Part shown: positions 8,259 through 17,889 of the stretch, one piece after another
Position numbering within the stretch: the first letter of the stretch is position 1
Layout of the letters: every line of letters begins with the position of its first letter
Source: an uncultured Ruminococcus sp.
GTDB taxonomy: Bacteria; Bacillota; Clostridia; Oscillospirales; Acutalibacteraceae
Assembly: GCA_902798755.1 (NCBI GenBank)
Contig: CADBYC010000007.1
Location: forward strand, 1-59,743
DNA length: 59,743 nt
Direction: 5' to 3'
The notes under the pieces: model-generated
The model's input: only the letters and a program-made list of their open reading frames with translations
Told to the model about the DNA's origin: nothing
The model's database searches: none
Made by a program: the position numbers and the translations under genes

Positions 8259-8421
8259 AGCCTTCCCCTTGAGGGGAAGGTGTCACCGTTAAGGTGACGG
8301 ATGAGGTGGAAACGCTTCCACCCCATCTCTTGTATTGCTTAATCGGATAGGTTTCCACCTCATCCGACCTTTTCGACTCTTCAGGAGCCGAAAAGCCCAC
8401 CTTCCCCTCAAGGGGAAGGCT
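8259..8421. mobile_element. MITE-like palindromic element, copy 1
   Basis: A 163-bp element between tig and clpP. Its ends (8259-8282 and 8398-8421) are perfect 24-bp inverted repeats, and each end is itself a hairpin (CCTTCCCCTTGAGGGGAAGG). A second perfect inverted pair, CGGATGAGGTGGAAAC, lies at 8298-8313 and 8351-8366. Small hairpins GTCACC/GGTGAC and TTTTCG/CGAAAA decorate the arms. It encodes no protein, so any movement would need a transposase supplied elsewhere; as RNA the whole unit would fold into one long branched stem. Confidence 0.8.
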
Positions 8422-8479
8422 CCGGTGCATAATCACTGCAACTTTAGCCATACTATATTACTGCGAAAGGAAGATCATT

Positions 8480-9061
8480 ATGGCATTAGTACCTTATGTA
8501 ATAGAACAAACCAGCCGCGGCGAGCGTTCTTACGATATTTTTTCCCGTCTTTTGAACGACAGAATCATCATGCTCAATGAAGAAGTCAACTCGGCGACCG
8601 CGAGCCTTGTCGTCGCTCAGTTGCTTTTCCTGGAGGGACAGGATCCCAACAAGGATATTTCCCTTTATATCAATTCCCCCGGCGGCTCCGTGACCGACGG
8701 TATGGCGATCTATGACACCATGCAGTATATCAAGTGCGACGTTTCCACCATCTGCATGGGCATGGCGGCATCTATGGGCGCGTTCCTGCTCGCGGCAGGC
8801 ACCAAGGGCAAGCGTTACGCTCTGCCCAACGCCGACATCATGATCCACCAGCCCTCCGGCGGCGCGCAGGGTCAGGCGACCGATATCGAGATCCATACCA
8901 AGCATATCCTGCACACCAAGCAGAAGCTCAACGAGATCCTCGCTATGAACACCGGTCAGCCTCTCGACGTCATCAAGCAGGATACCGAGCGCGACAACTT
9001 CATGACCGCTCAGCAGGCGCTGGAATACGGCCTGATCGATAAGGTCATCGAGCACAGATAA
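8480..9061 (+). CDS. clpP: ATP-dependent Clp protease proteolytic subunit
   Basis: A 193-residue serine protease that forms the tetradecameric chamber fed by ClpX. The catalytic triad is visible as Ser98 in GMAASMG, His123 in MIHQPSGG and Asp172 in QDTERDNFM. The length and the [17 protein letters not shown] start match the standard family; the first residues would be removed by self-processing. AAAGGAAGA lies before the ATG. clpX follows 39 nt downstream. Confidence 0.98.
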   Translation: MALVPYVIEQTSRGERSYDIFSRLLNDRIIMLNEEVNSATASLVVAQLLFLEGQDPNKDISLYINSPGGSVTDGMAIYDTMQYIKCDVSTICMGMAASMGAFLLAAGTKGKRYALPNADIMIHQPSGGAQGQATDIEIHTKHILHTKQKLNEILAMNTGQPLDVIKQDTERDNFMTAQQALEYGLIDKVIEHR

Positions 9062-9100
9062 AATCTGATTGACCGATTTTCGGTAACCAAGGAGTTTAGT

Positions 9101-10393
9101 ATGGCAGATAAAAGAAAAGGCGACAGCGTCTACTGTTCCTTCTGCGGCAAACCGCAGGAGATGGTGGGGCGCTTGATCGCCGGCAACGGCGTATATATCT
9201 GTGACAGCTGTATCGACCTTTGTATGTCGATACTCGAGGACGGCGAGCCTGAGCCTGTCAAAAAGGGCAAGAGCTTCTCCTCCGTCAGCGGCAAGCTGCT
9301 CAAGCCCGTTGAGATCAAGCGTATCCTCGACGAGTACGTCATCGGTCAGGAAACGGCGAAAAAGACCCTTTCCGTCGCGGTGTACAATCACTACAAGCGC
9401 GTGTTCAATCATGACGAGAACGTGGAGTTCGCAAAGTCCAATGTTCTGATGCTGGGACCTACGGGCGTAGGCAAGACCCTGCTCGCCCAGACGCTCGCCA
9501 AGGCGCTTGACGTACCCTTTGCCATTGCCGACGCTACCACGCTCACCGAGGCAGGCTATGTCGGCGAGGACGTTGAGAATATCCTCTTAAAGCTGATCCA
9601 GGCGGCGGATTACGATATCGAGAAAGCGGAGAGCGGCATTATCTATATCGACGAGATCGATAAGATCGCCCGCAAGTCCGAGAACCCCTCCATCACCCGC
9701 GACGTCAGCGGCGAGGGCGTTCAGCAGGCGCTTTTGAAGATCGTTGAGGGAACGGTCGCGAACGTTCCTCCGCAGGGCGGCAGAAAGCACCCCCAGCAGG
9801 AGTTCTTACAGATCAATACCGCTAATATCCTCTTTATCTGCGCGGGCGCGTTCGACGGGCTGGATAAGGTCGTCAAGAAGCGCATGGGTTCCTCTGTGCT
9901 CGGCTTTGAAGCCGATGTCGTCAATACCAACGAGGCGCTCGAAAACGACTGGATGAAGCACGTGACGGGTCACGACCTGATCAAGTTCGGTATCATTCCC
10001 GAGCTGATCGGCAGACTGCCTGTCATCGCGGCGCTGTCCGATCTGTCCGAGGACGATATGGTACGCGTACTGACAGAGCCGAAGAACTCCGTCATCGCCC
10101 AGTATAAGCATTTGTTCAAGCTCGATAACGTAGAGCTGTTGTTTGAGAAAGAAGCTCTGTACGCCATCGCAAAAAAGGCGAAGGAGCAGAACACGGGCGC
10201 GCGCGGACTGCGCGGCATCATCGAGGGGCTGTTGATGGATCTGATGTTTGAGACTCCCTCAGACCCCACTATCGAGCGCATCATCATCAACCGCGACGTT
10301 GTCGAGGACGGCGCTCCGGCGAAGATCATCCGCAACGATTCCGCTTTCCCGCTCAAGCATGAATTTGACACAGAGGGCAACTCCGCGTCATAA
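9101..10393 (+). CDS. clpX: ATP-dependent Clp protease ATPase subunit ClpX
   Basis: A 430-residue AAA+ unfoldase that delivers substrates to ClpP. The N-terminal zinc-binding domain has Cys12, Cys15, Cys34 and Cys37. Walker A is GPTGVGKT at 119-126, Walker B is [11 protein letters not shown], and the GFEADV region follows the RKHPQQEF segment. AAGGAG precedes the ATG. Adjacency to clpP indicates co-transcription. It ends before the structured clpX-lon gap. Confidence 0.98.
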   Translation: MADKRKGDSVYCSFCGKPQEMVGRLIAGNGVYICDSCIDLCMSILEDGEPEPVKKGKSFSSVSGKLLKPVEIKRILDEYVIGQETAKKTLSVAVYNHYKRVFNHDENVEFAKSNVLMLGPTGVGKTLLAQTLAKALDVPFAIADATTLTEAGYVGEDVENILLKLIQAADYDIEKAESGIIYIDEIDKIARKSENPSITRDVSGEGVQQALLKIVEGTVANVPPQGGRKHPQQEFLQINTANILFICAGAFDGLDKVVKKRMGSSVLGFEADVVNTNEALENDWMKHVTGHDLIKFGIIPELIGRLPVIAALSDLSEDDMVRVLTEPKNSVIAQYKHLFKLDNVELLFEKEALYAIAKKAKEQNTGARGLRGIIEGLLMDLMFETPSDPTIERIIINRDVVEDGAPAKIIRNDSAFPLKHEFDTEGNSAS

Positions 10394-10458
10394 TAAAAAC
10401 GTCATCGCTCAGCCTGATAATCACTCGGGCTGCGGCGATCTCAACTGAATTTGTGTGC

Positions 10459-10548
10459 AAGGCTGTATGTTAAAATCATGCAGCCTTATGCTGATTAAGT
10501 GCTACTTATTATTTTGCAGGAAAACAAAGCTGCTTCGGCACTTTTTTT
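10459..10548 (+). promoter_or_regulatory. Attenuator-like leader of lon
   Basis: Arm 1 AAGGCTGTATG (10459-10469) pairs with arm 2 CATGCAGCCTT (10477-10487). Arm 3 AAAGCTGC (10526-10533), a TTCG loop and arm 4 GCACTTT form a terminator with seven T residues ending at 10548. The lon ribosome site AAGGAG starts at 10556. Arm 2 can instead pair with arm 3 (7 of 8 bases), and AAGTGC at 10497-10502 can pair with arm 4; either would break the terminator. No promoter fits between terminator and lon. This is inference from sequence complementarity alone. Confidence 0.5.
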
Positions 10549-10565
10549 ATTTCCCAAGGAGAACT

Positions 10566-12971
10566 ATGGAACGATTTACTAAAGGTTTGAATTTACCGGT
10601 TCTGCCGCTTCGGGGCGTTGTGATGTTCCCGAAGATGATGCTGAACTTTGACGTCAACCGCAAGCGCTCCAAGAAAGCCGTCGATATGGCGGTAGAGGGC
10701 GACCAGCTCATTTTCCTGACCGCTCAGATGGACGCGGGCGTGAATGAGCCGGCGGTCGACGATATATACAAGGTCGGCGTGGTGTGCCGTATCAAGCAGG
10801 TGGTCAAGGAGGACCGCAAGGCGACCCGCGTGGTCGTCGAGGGCTTGTGGCGCGGCGCGATCGTCGAGAGCGTACCCGATGAGAGCTGTCTGTTCGCCGC
10901 GATCGAGCCTTACGGCGACAAGGAGCGCTCTCAGCTGACCACCCGCGATATCGCCCTCATGCGTTCGCTGAAAGCGACCTTCGAGCGCTATATGGAGCTG
11001 ACTCCCAAGCTGCCCGCCGATATCCTGTTCCGCATCGGAACGGCGAGCGACCCCGGGGAGCTGGCGGACTATGTCGCGTCCAACGTCATGCTGGACACCG
11101 AGATCAAGCAGATCATTTTGGAGACCGTCAATATCTCCGACAGGCTCGAGGTACTGATCGACGCGATGCAGAATGAGATCTTCATCATGAGCGTCGAGCA
11201 GGACATCATGGATAAGGCGAAGGAGCGTATCGACCAGAGCCAGCGCGACTACTACCTGCGCGAGCAGATGAATGTGATCCGCGACGAATTAGGCGAGAAC
11301 GGCGACTTCAACGATATCGACGAGCTGAGAAAGAAGATCACCGATATGCACCTGCCCGAAGAGGTGGAAAAAGCGCTGATGAAGGAATGTTCCCGACTCG
11401 AGCGCCTGCCCGTCGGCACGAATGAATCCAGCGTGATCGAAACCTACATAGATACCGTCTTAGAGCTTCCTTGGAACACACTCTCGGAAGAAAATATCGA
11501 CCTTGAAGCGGTACGCGACCAGCTTGATCATGACCATTACGGACTCGATAAGGTCAAGAAGCGCGTGATCGAACAGCTTGCCGTCCGCAAGCTCAGCGAC
11601 AAGGCGAAGGGTCAGATCATCTGCCTGGTCGGACCTCCCGGCGTGGGCAAGACCTCGATCGCGATGTCCATCGGCAAGGCGATCGGCAGAGAGAGCGGAC
11701 GCGTTGCTCTCGGCGGCGTGCGCGATGAAGCGGAGATCCGCGGTCACCGCCGCACCTATATCGCCTCTATGCCCGGCCGTATCATCAACGCCATCAGAAA
11801 GTGCGGCACACGTAACCCGCTGTTGATCCTCGATGAAGTGGATAAGCTCAGCTCCGACTATAAGGGCGATCCCTCGTCCGCGTTGCTCGAGGTGCTCGAC
11901 AGCGAGCAGAATTACGCTTTTGTCGATCACTATATCGACCTGCCGTTCGATCTGTCCGACGTGATGTTCATTACTACCGCCAACGACCTCGACGCGATCC
12001 CCGCGCCCTTACGCGACCGTATGGACGTGATCGAACTGCCGTCCTATACCCGCGTCGAGAAGTTCAATATCGCGAAAAAGCACCTGTTGCCTAAGCAGAT
12101 GGAGCTGTGCGGTATCCGCCGCAAAAACTTCCGCATCACCGACAAGGCAATCTACGCGGTGATCGATTACTATACCCGCGAGGCGGGCGTTCGTAATCTC
12201 GAGCGCGAGCTGGGAGCGATCTTACGCAAGGCGGCTGTCGCGATCCTCTCCGATCCCGATACCGTCGTGCGCGTCAGCGACAAGAATCTCGAAGCCTATT
12301 TAGGCGTGAAGAAATTCCTCGACGATATCTCCGCGAAGAAGGACGAAGTCGGACTCGTGAACGGTCTTGCGTGGACGGCTGTCGGCGGCACCTTGCTGCC
12401 GCTCGAATGCGTCGTCATGCAGGGCACGGGAAAGATCGAGCTGACAGGTTCCCTCGGCGACGTGATGCAGGAGAGCGCAAAGGCGGCGATCACCGCTATC
12501 CGTACCCGCTGTGACAAATATCACATCGACCCCGATTTCTATAAAAACTACGATATCCATCTCCATGCCTTAGAGGGCGCTATCCCGAAGGACGGTCCCT
12601 CCGCGGGCGTGACGATGGCGACCGCGCTCTATTCCGCCCTGACGGGTCTGCCTGTACGCGCCGACGTTGCGATGACGGGGGAGATCAGTATCAGCGGCAA
12701 GGTCCTGCCCATCGGCGGCTTGAAGGAAAAGAGCATGGCGGCTTATAAGGCGGGCGTGAAGCACGTCATCATCCCCAAGGAGAACGAGCGCGATCTCGCG
12801 GAATTTGATCCCGAGATCCGTGAGAACATCACCTATCACCCCGTGCCTGCGGTTGACGAGGTGATCGCTCTCGCTGTTGTTACTAAGGAGAAGCCCGCCG
12901 CCAAGTCCGCAAAGGGAAGAAAGAAAACCGCAAAATCAGTGAGGAGTGAGGAGTTAGAAGTGAGGAGTTGA
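10566..12971 (+). CDS. lon: ATP-dependent protease Lon
   Basis: An 801-residue AAA+ serine protease for misfolded and regulatory proteins. It has the N-terminal substrate domain (LPVLPLRGVVMFPKM), Walker A GPPGVGKT at 356-363, and a C-terminal protease domain with Ser679 in KDGPSAGV and the Lys of GGLKEK (720/722) forming the dyad. AAGGAG is 5 nt before this ATG; the in-frame extension upstream runs through the leader and has no ribosome site. The last ten codons are a GTGAGGAGT-type tandem repeat giving VRSEELEVRS, a tail that does not look like Lon. Confidence 0.97.
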   Translation: MERFTKGLNLPVLPLRGVVMFPKMMLNFDVNRKRSKKAVDMAVEGDQLIFLTAQMDAGVNEPAVDDIYKVGVVCRIKQVVKEDRKATRVVVEGLWRGAIVESVPDESCLFAAIEPYGDKERSQLTTRDIALMRSLKATFERYMELTPKLPADILFRIGTASDPGELADYVASNVMLDTEIKQIILETVNISDRLEVLIDAMQNEIFIMSVEQDIMDKAKERIDQSQRDYYLREQMNVIRDELGENGDFNDIDELRKKITDMHLPEEVEKALMKECSRLERLPVGTNESSVIETYIDTVLELPWNTLSEENIDLEAVRDQLDHDHYGLDKVKKRVIEQLAVRKLSDKAKGQIICLVGPPGVGKTSIAMSIGKAIGRESGRVALGGVRDEAEIRGHRRTYIASMPGRIINAIRKCGTRNPLLILDEVDKLSSDYKGDPSSALLEVLDSEQNYAFVDHYIDLPFDLSDVMFITTANDLDAIPAPLRDRMDVIELPSYTRVEKFNIAKKHLLPKQMELCGIRRKNFRITDKAIYAVIDYYTREAGVRNLERELGAILRKAAVAILSDPDTVVRVSDKNLEAYLGVKKFLDDISAKKDEVGLVNGLAWTAVGGTLLPLECVVMQGTGKIELTGSLGDVMQESAKAAITAIRTRCDKYHIDPDFYKNYDIHLHALEGAIPKDGPSAGVTMATALYSALTGLPVRADVAMTGEISISGKVLPIGGLKEKSMAAYKAGVKHVIIPKENERDLAEFDPEIRENITYHPVPAVDEVIALAVVTKEKPAAKSAKGRKKTAKSVRSEELEVRS
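12940..12971. repeat. GTGAGGAGT simple repeat at the 3' end of lon
   Basis: GTGAGGAGT occurs twice, separated by a degraded copy (GAGGAGTTAGAA). It is in frame with lon and supplies its last residues and stop codon. Such GAGGAGT repeats are usually intergenic. Confidence 0.6.
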
Positions 12972-13009
12972 TGGATTCGATTTCTTACGAATAATTCTGA
13001 ATTAGAAAT

Positions 13010-13582
13010 ATGCTGAATGTAGAATTTACCTATTCCGCGGGACTTAGCTCCCAACTGCGCCCCGACGACCGCCCCGACGTGGTCTTTTCGGGACGCTCCA
13101 ACGTGGGCAAGTCCTCGCTGATCAATAAGCTGTGCAACCGCAAGGCGCTCGCGCGCGTCAGCTCAAAGCCCGGCAAGACCGCGACCATCAATTTCTTTGA
13201 CGCGGGTACGTTCAACCTCGTCGACCTGCCCGGCTACGGCTACGCGAAGGTCAGCAAGGTCGAAAAGCTCCGTTGGGCTGAGCTGGTCGAGGGCTACTTT
13301 GCCGCAGGGCGCAATATCGCGCTGGTGGTACAGATCGTCGATATGCGCCACAAGCCGACCGCCGACGATATGAACATGATTAACTTTCTGTATGAGAACG
13401 CGATCCCGTTCATCGTCGTGATGACCAAGTCGGACAAGCTCAATAAGGGCGAATACGCCGCGCAGATGGAGCAGATGGCGGAGATCATGTCCGACTATCC
13501 GAACGTCGGGCTGTACCCCTTCTCCGCGCTGGGGGGCGATGGGGCAGAGGCGGTCACCGACGCGATACAGGCGCATCTATAA
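13010..13582 (+). CDS. engB: Ribosome biogenesis GTP-binding protein EngB/YsxC
   Basis: A 190-residue GTPase involved in 50S subunit assembly. G1 is GRSNVGKSS (28-36), G3 is DLPGYG followed by YAKVSK, and G4 is TKSDK. The length is normal. No convincing ribosome site precedes the ATG; instead a TTCTGAATTAGAA palindrome ends 2 nt before it, so the start rests on family length. It lies 38 nt after lon as in many Firmicutes and is followed directly by the second MITE-like element. Confidence 0.95.
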   Translation: MLNVEFTYSAGLSSQLRPDDRPDVVFSGRSNVGKSSLINKLCNRKALARVSSKPGKTATINFFDAGTFNLVDLPGYGYAKVSKVEKLRWAELVEGYFAAGRNIALVVQIVDMRHKPTADDMNMINFLYENAIPFIVVMTKSDKLNKGEYAAQMEQMAEIMSDYPNVGLYPFSALGGDGAEAVTDAIQAHL

Positions 13583-13586
13583 AAAA

Positions 13587-13736
13587 AGCCTTCCCCTTGA
13601 GGGGAAGGTGGGCAAATCACTCTTAGTGATTTGGTCGGATGAGGTGGAAGCCTTTCCGTTTATCAATGTACAACATGAGGTGGACGCGTTTCCACCTCAT
13701 CCACCGCAAAGCGGTTCCCCTTCCCCTCAAGGGGAC
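13587..13736. mobile_element. MITE-like palindromic element, copy 2 (right end decayed)
   Basis: The left terminal repeat is identical over 24 bp to that of the copy after tig. TCGGATGAGGTGGA and its counterpart TCCACCTCATCC are also shared. The right end keeps CTTCCCCTCAAGGGGA but then diverges into the region just before the decarboxylase start. Another TCATCC/GGATGA-type arm lies inside. The element begins 5 nt after engB and lies within about 20 bp of the next gene, so it may supply or disturb that gene's translation start. Confidence 0.75.
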
Positions 13737-13755
13737 ACCGTTTTTGACCAAGGCG

Positions 13756-15006
13756 ATGGCGGAAGATATCATCAAGGATATCCCTACGCCGTTCCACATC
13801 TACGACGAGAAGGGCATCCGCGAGAACTGCCGCCGTCTGTACAAGGCGTTTTCATGGAACAAGGGCTTCAAGGAGTATTTTGCCGTCAAGGCGACCCCGA
13901 ACCCTTACCTGCTGTCAATCCTCAAGGAAGAGGGCTGCGGCGTTGACTGCTCCTCGCTGACGGAGCTTGTCATGTCTGAAGCCTGCGGCTTCAAGGGCGA
14001 TGACATCATGTTCTCGTCGAACGTCACCCCCGAAGAGGATATGAAAAAGGCGTATGAGCTGGGCGCGTATATCAACCTTGACGATATCAACTTTGTGCCC
14101 TTTATCGAGCGCGTGACGGGCGTACCCGAGACCATTTGCTGCCGTTATAATCCCGGCGGTACCTTCGAGCTTGCCGCGTCCCGCACGGGCGTACAGGTCA
14201 TGGATAACCCCGGCGAAGCGAAGTACGGCATGAGCGAGGATCAGATGGCTCAGGCGTTCACACAGCTCAAAAAGGACGGCGCAAAGCACTTCGGCATCCA
14301 TGCCTTCTTAGCTTCTAACACCGTTTCCAACGAGTATTACGCTGAGCTCGCGTCTATTCTCTTCAAGCTCGCCGTCCGTCTGAGAGACCGCTGTGATGTG
14401 CATATCAGCTTCATCAACCTGTCCGGCGGCATCGGCGTCGATTACCGTCCCGAAGAGCCGACCAACGACATCATGATTATCGGCGATCTGGTTCGTCAGA
14501 AGTACGAAGAGATCCTGGTGCCCGAGGGCATGGACGACGTCGCGATCTTCTCCGAGCTTGGCAGATACATGATGGCGCCCTACGGCGCGCTGATCGCGAC
14601 CTGCCTGCACACCAAGCACATCTACAAGGATTATATCGGTCTGGACGCCTGCGCGGCTAATCTCATGCGCCCCGCGATGTACGGCTCCTACCATCACATC
14701 ACCGTGCTGGGCAAGGAGAACGACCCCTGCAGCTTCAAATACGATGTGACAGGCGGTCTGTGCGAGAACAACGACAAATTTGCCGTTGACCGTATGCTGC
14801 CCGAGATTCTGCCCGACGACCTGATCTATATCCACGACACCGGCGCGCACGGCTTCTCGATGGGCTATAACTATAACGGCAAGCTCAGATCGGCAGAAGT
14901 CCTGCTCAAAGAGGACGGCTCCCATCAGCTGATCCGCAGGGCAGAGACAATGGACGACTATTTCGCGACCTTCGACTTTTCGCCCTATCATTTCAATACA
15001 AAATAA
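13756..15006 (+). CDS. lysA: Diaminopimelate decarboxylase-like PLP enzyme
   Basis: A 416-residue alanine-racemase-fold decarboxylase. PLP lysine is Lys45 in YFAVKATPNP; GCGVDCSSLTEL, NLSGGIGVDY, ELGRYMMAPYG and a C-terminal CENNDKF follow in the order expected for LysA. Several motifs differ from typical LysA: HAFLAS replaces HxHxGS, ELGR replaces EPGR, CENND replaces CESxD. A divergent LysA or a related amino-acid decarboxylase are both possible. The start is chosen where homology begins; an upstream in-frame extension only translates the repeat element. The ribosome site is weak (AAGG, 3 nt away). Confidence 0.8.
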   Translation: MAEDIIKDIPTPFHIYDEKGIRENCRRLYKAFSWNKGFKEYFAVKATPNPYLLSILKEEGCGVDCSSLTELVMSEACGFKGDDIMFSSNVTPEEDMKKAYELGAYINLDDINFVPFIERVTGVPETICCRYNPGGTFELAASRTGVQVMDNPGEAKYGMSEDQMAQAFTQLKKDGAKHFGIHAFLASNTVSNEYYAELASILFKLAVRLRDRCDVHISFINLSGGIGVDYRPEEPTNDIMIIGDLVRQKYEEILVPEGMDDVAIFSELGRYMMAPYGALIATCLHTKHIYKDYIGLDACAANLMRPAMYGSYHHITVLGKENDPCSFKYDVTGGLCENNDKFAVDRMLPEILPDDLIYIHDTGAHGFSMGYNYNGKLRSAEVLLKEDGSHQLIRRAETMDDYFATFDFSPYHFNTK

Positions 15007-15021
15007 ATAGAGAAATCACAA

Positions 15022-15103
15022 ACTCCCCCGTCTGAATCATCGTCATTCCGACTGTAACCAAAGGTTACGTCAAAGGAATCTCGACCGAATCGGGCGGGGG
15101 AGT
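15022..15103. repeat. Repeat unit enclosed in a GC-rich hairpin
   Basis: ACTCCCCCG pairs with CGGGGGAGT across 64 nt. The enclosed segment holds GTAACC/GGTTAC and resembles the widespread GTCATTCCGA...GGAATCTCGAC intergenic repeat. It follows the decarboxylase gene and may act as its terminator, though the T-run is weak. Confidence 0.5.
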
Positions 15104-15114
15104 ATTTGCATCAC

Positions 15115-15143
15115 AAAAGCGCCGCCACTCTCGTGACGGCGCT
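15115..15143 (-). terminator. Terminator of the minus-strand surface-protein genes
   Basis: AGCGCCGCCAC, TCTC, GTGACGGCGCT with one mismatch; on the minus strand it ends in TTTT. It lies about 20 nt beyond the stop of the 48-residue gene. Confidence 0.75.
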
Positions 15144-15163
15144 GATTTAATGTGCTTGATAAG

Positions 15164-15310
15164 TTATCTGGTTTGCGGTACCGCTCTTTCCTCCTGAGCG
15201 TTCAATTCGCTGAGCGATTTATACGCATTGTTTCTGTCAGAGGTGGTGATAACGTCTTCATCGGAGAAGCGGGTGATGGTCAAAATCGATTTCTCATATT
15301 TTTGCTTCAT
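15164..15310 (-). CDS. 48-residue protein downstream of the beta-helix gene
   Basis: Encodes a 48-residue polar protein starting MKQKYEKSILTITRFSDED and ending in NAQEERAVPQTR. AGAGGAGG lies about 8 nt before the ATG, one of the best ribosome sites in the region, so translation is likely. It begins 15 nt after the surface-protein stop and shares its terminator, so it is probably the last gene of that transcript. The KYEK...FSDEDVITTS arrangement resembles short clostridial proteins of unknown function that I have seen with EDVI(T)TS motifs. No peptide-modifying enzyme or exporter lies near, so a modified-peptide role is unsupported. Confidence 0.6.
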   Translation of the reverse strand: MKQKYEKSILTITRFSDEDVITTSDRNNAYKSLSELNAQEERAVPQTR

Positions 15311-15325
15311 GTTCCTTACCTCCTC

Positions 15326-17889
15326 TTAGATTCCTGCCATTTGAGCTATTGTGTTGTAGTTGGTGTAGCAGCCGCCGAGCACGTTTTTATTTCCGCGGTA
15401 ATCGCTGTAGGCGACGCGCTCCAAGCCGTTGGCATCTTCATATTTGATGTACGGACGGGCGAGAACGTCTTTACCCTTATCTTCTCCTTCAGCCTCATAA
15501 TTGATTACGAGAGAATAGATTAGATATCCTTCGTAGTTTTTATGGTCAAGCGGAACTACATAACTTGAACTATTTGCCACTCGGGATGTACAGTTGATAT
15601 TATGCGCAAAGCCGAAGTATGATTTATTGCCTTCAGCGGTATCGGGAGGGTTCAAGGTATTGATACCGTTCGCAGTTTTGCTGACATACTGCAGCTTTTC
15701 GTAACCTTTGTGATAATTGATCCAGCCTTCATGTGTCGCGGCGACATAGCCGTACTCGATGTTGTTGGGCTTGATATTATTGATTTCATTGACGACATCC
15801 ATGCTCAGCGTAGTGATAAAGCGCATGCCGCCGGGGGTGACCATATCAAAGTTGCGGTCAAGCATTTCTTCACGAATCTGTACGCCCGGTAAGTCAAATC
15901 CGCCGTATTTTCCGCTTTCATAAGGAACAGGATATTGATCTTCCTCGTCCTTATCGACGTCCTCTACCTTGATCCAGTGCGCGTAGATATCTTTGTTCGG
16001 CAAGTATTTGTCCGTACCGAATTGCACGGGACTGGTATCAACTTCGTTCTCCGAATCATAGTACCAGCCCTTGAAGATGTAGTTGGTGTCGTGCTGGGGG
16101 ATCGGATAAAACGCTTTTATCTTATCGCCGACTCTGACTGTATGTGCCAATTGCGTGACGTATTGTGTAAATATATCTTCACCGTGATAGCATTCATCGG
16201 CGATAGCTTCATTGTTGATATAATAGTTGACTTCAGCGCCGCGAATGAGTCGTACCTCGTTTTCGTTTACATCGGAGAAGTCCGCAGACCATGTCTCGTG
16301 ATCAGATGTGAAATAGTTCGCGGGATGTCCATTGTTATTGGTTTTAAATCCGCTTGTCAGATAGTCCTCGGATACCGCTCCGTCAGCTTCATCTTCAAGA
16401 CCGTCGTCCCAGAGCTTGGGATCGGAAAGACCGATCTGTGAACCGGACAGATCGCCGCCCACATAGACGGGATAGACGGTGTCATCTTCTTTGTAGATGT
16501 TCAGGTTGTTGAGCGTTCCGTTATAGGTGTTGTCCTGAATAACGTTTTCACCGGAGATGGTGAGTTTGGATGCAGCGTCATAAAATACGCCTGCGCCGCG
16601 GTTGCCGGAGGTGTTGCCGGTGATGGTAGTGTTTTTCAGCAAAGTGCCGTTACCGCTGCTGTTGCCAAACAGTGCGACGCCGCCTCCGTTGTTTTCTGCG
16701 ATATTGCCGGTGATCGTACAGTTGTCGATATCTGCTTCTGTCCAATAGTTGTTAACCTCGAGCCCCGCGCCGTCAACAGCTTTGTTATCAGTGATAAGGG
16801 CATTGTGGACGTTGACTTGATAACTGGGACGGATACCGAAAATGCAGACGCCGCCGCCGTCTGAAGCAGCTTCGTTTTCCGTTATGGTACCGCCTGTGAT
16901 GTTAAGACCGGGATCTTCCGGTGCGCTGCCGAATTGATTGGTACCAAACGGGAAATAGCCGGTATTCAGCCAGCCGGATGCGAAAATTCCGGCGCCCAAA
17001 TCTGCCTTGTTGCCGCTGATAGTGCCGCCGGACAGATTGAACTGACTGTCAGTTACACCATACTGTCCATGATCTGATATTTCATAAAGGGAAGCCATAA
17101 AAGCAACGCCGCCGCCGAAATAAGTGGCAGTATTATCTTTGATAGTGCCGCCGCTCATCGTAAAGGTCGAGTAGTCGGTAACCAGAACGCCGCCTCCAAC
17201 TCCTGCGTAGGAATTATAATTGCCGCGATAAGTAGAATTGGCGTAACAATCCTGAATAGTGCCGCCGCTCATCTCAAAAGTACCGCCGGCAAATACCGCG
17301 ACGCCGCCGCCGTAGCATACAGAGCCGCCGTCGATACCGCAGTTCTGTATCGTACCGCCGTACATGCGGAAGGTGCCGCCCTCTACGGTGACGCCGCCGC
17401 CGAGGTAGTTATTACCCTTGTGATCTTTGAGGGTGACCTTGTCGTACATATTACAGACGGAACTGCCGCCGAGAACATACACTATACCGGATACATCATT
17501 GTCGGTACCGCTGCTGATCGTCAAAGCGGTATTGCCGTCACCCAGATTTACCGTCGCGCCGTTTGAAACGCTGATCGAGGTGCCGCCGTTCGGACGTGCG
17601 AGCGTATGTCCGTTACCGACGATCGTCACAACGGCATTGCTGTTTGAGATATCAATATAGCCGTTTGTGATATCATCTGTCAGGTTGATGACATACGCGC
17701 CGCTGCCCGCGTTGATCGTGCTGCAGGCATTAAAAAGATCACCAGCCGTAGCAACATCGATCACAGTGGCGTTACCGCTTGCCGCCGCGTCAACATCCAC
17801 CGCGTTCGCTGTGATCGGTAAGGCTGTAAACGTCATGGCGATCATGATGACCGCGAGCAAAAGGCTCAATGTTTTTTCGTTATCATCAT
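15326..17889 (-). CDS. Secreted right-handed beta-helix protein, frameshifted at its start
   Basis: About 850 residues of a secreted protein. Roughly residues 35-480 are parallel beta-helix turns with repeated GGT(I/F), MSGGTI, GNKA and GGGV motifs like polymorphic surface proteins. Next comes an InlB/Flg_new-type repeat (IFKGWYYDSE), then a C-terminal domain ending DANGLERVAYSDYRG. AAGGGAGG and ATGATG lie at 17884-17900, but that frame reads MMITKKH and stops. One more A in the A6 tract (17872-17877) would join it to the long frame as MMITKKTLSLLLAV, a perfect signal peptide. The long frame alone has only a TTG at 17869 with no ribosome site. It may be phase-varied, slippage-dependent or an indel error. 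Confidence 0.85.

Noticed and set aside
8259-8421. CRISPR array
   Set aside because: The repeats are palindromic pairs with no regular spacers, and no cas genes are present.
10455-10565. GTG-initiated extension of lon through the leader
   Set aside because: No ribosome site; it runs through the terminator hairpin, and Lon homology starts at the later ATG with AAGGAG.
13639-13755. N-terminal extension of the decarboxylase-like gene
   Set aside because: It translates the MITE-like repeat and has no homology to the enzyme family.
15164-15310. Modified-peptide (RiPP) precursor
   Set aside because: No radical-SAM, cyclodehydratase, protease or exporter gene is nearby, and the sequence lacks a clear leader-core division.
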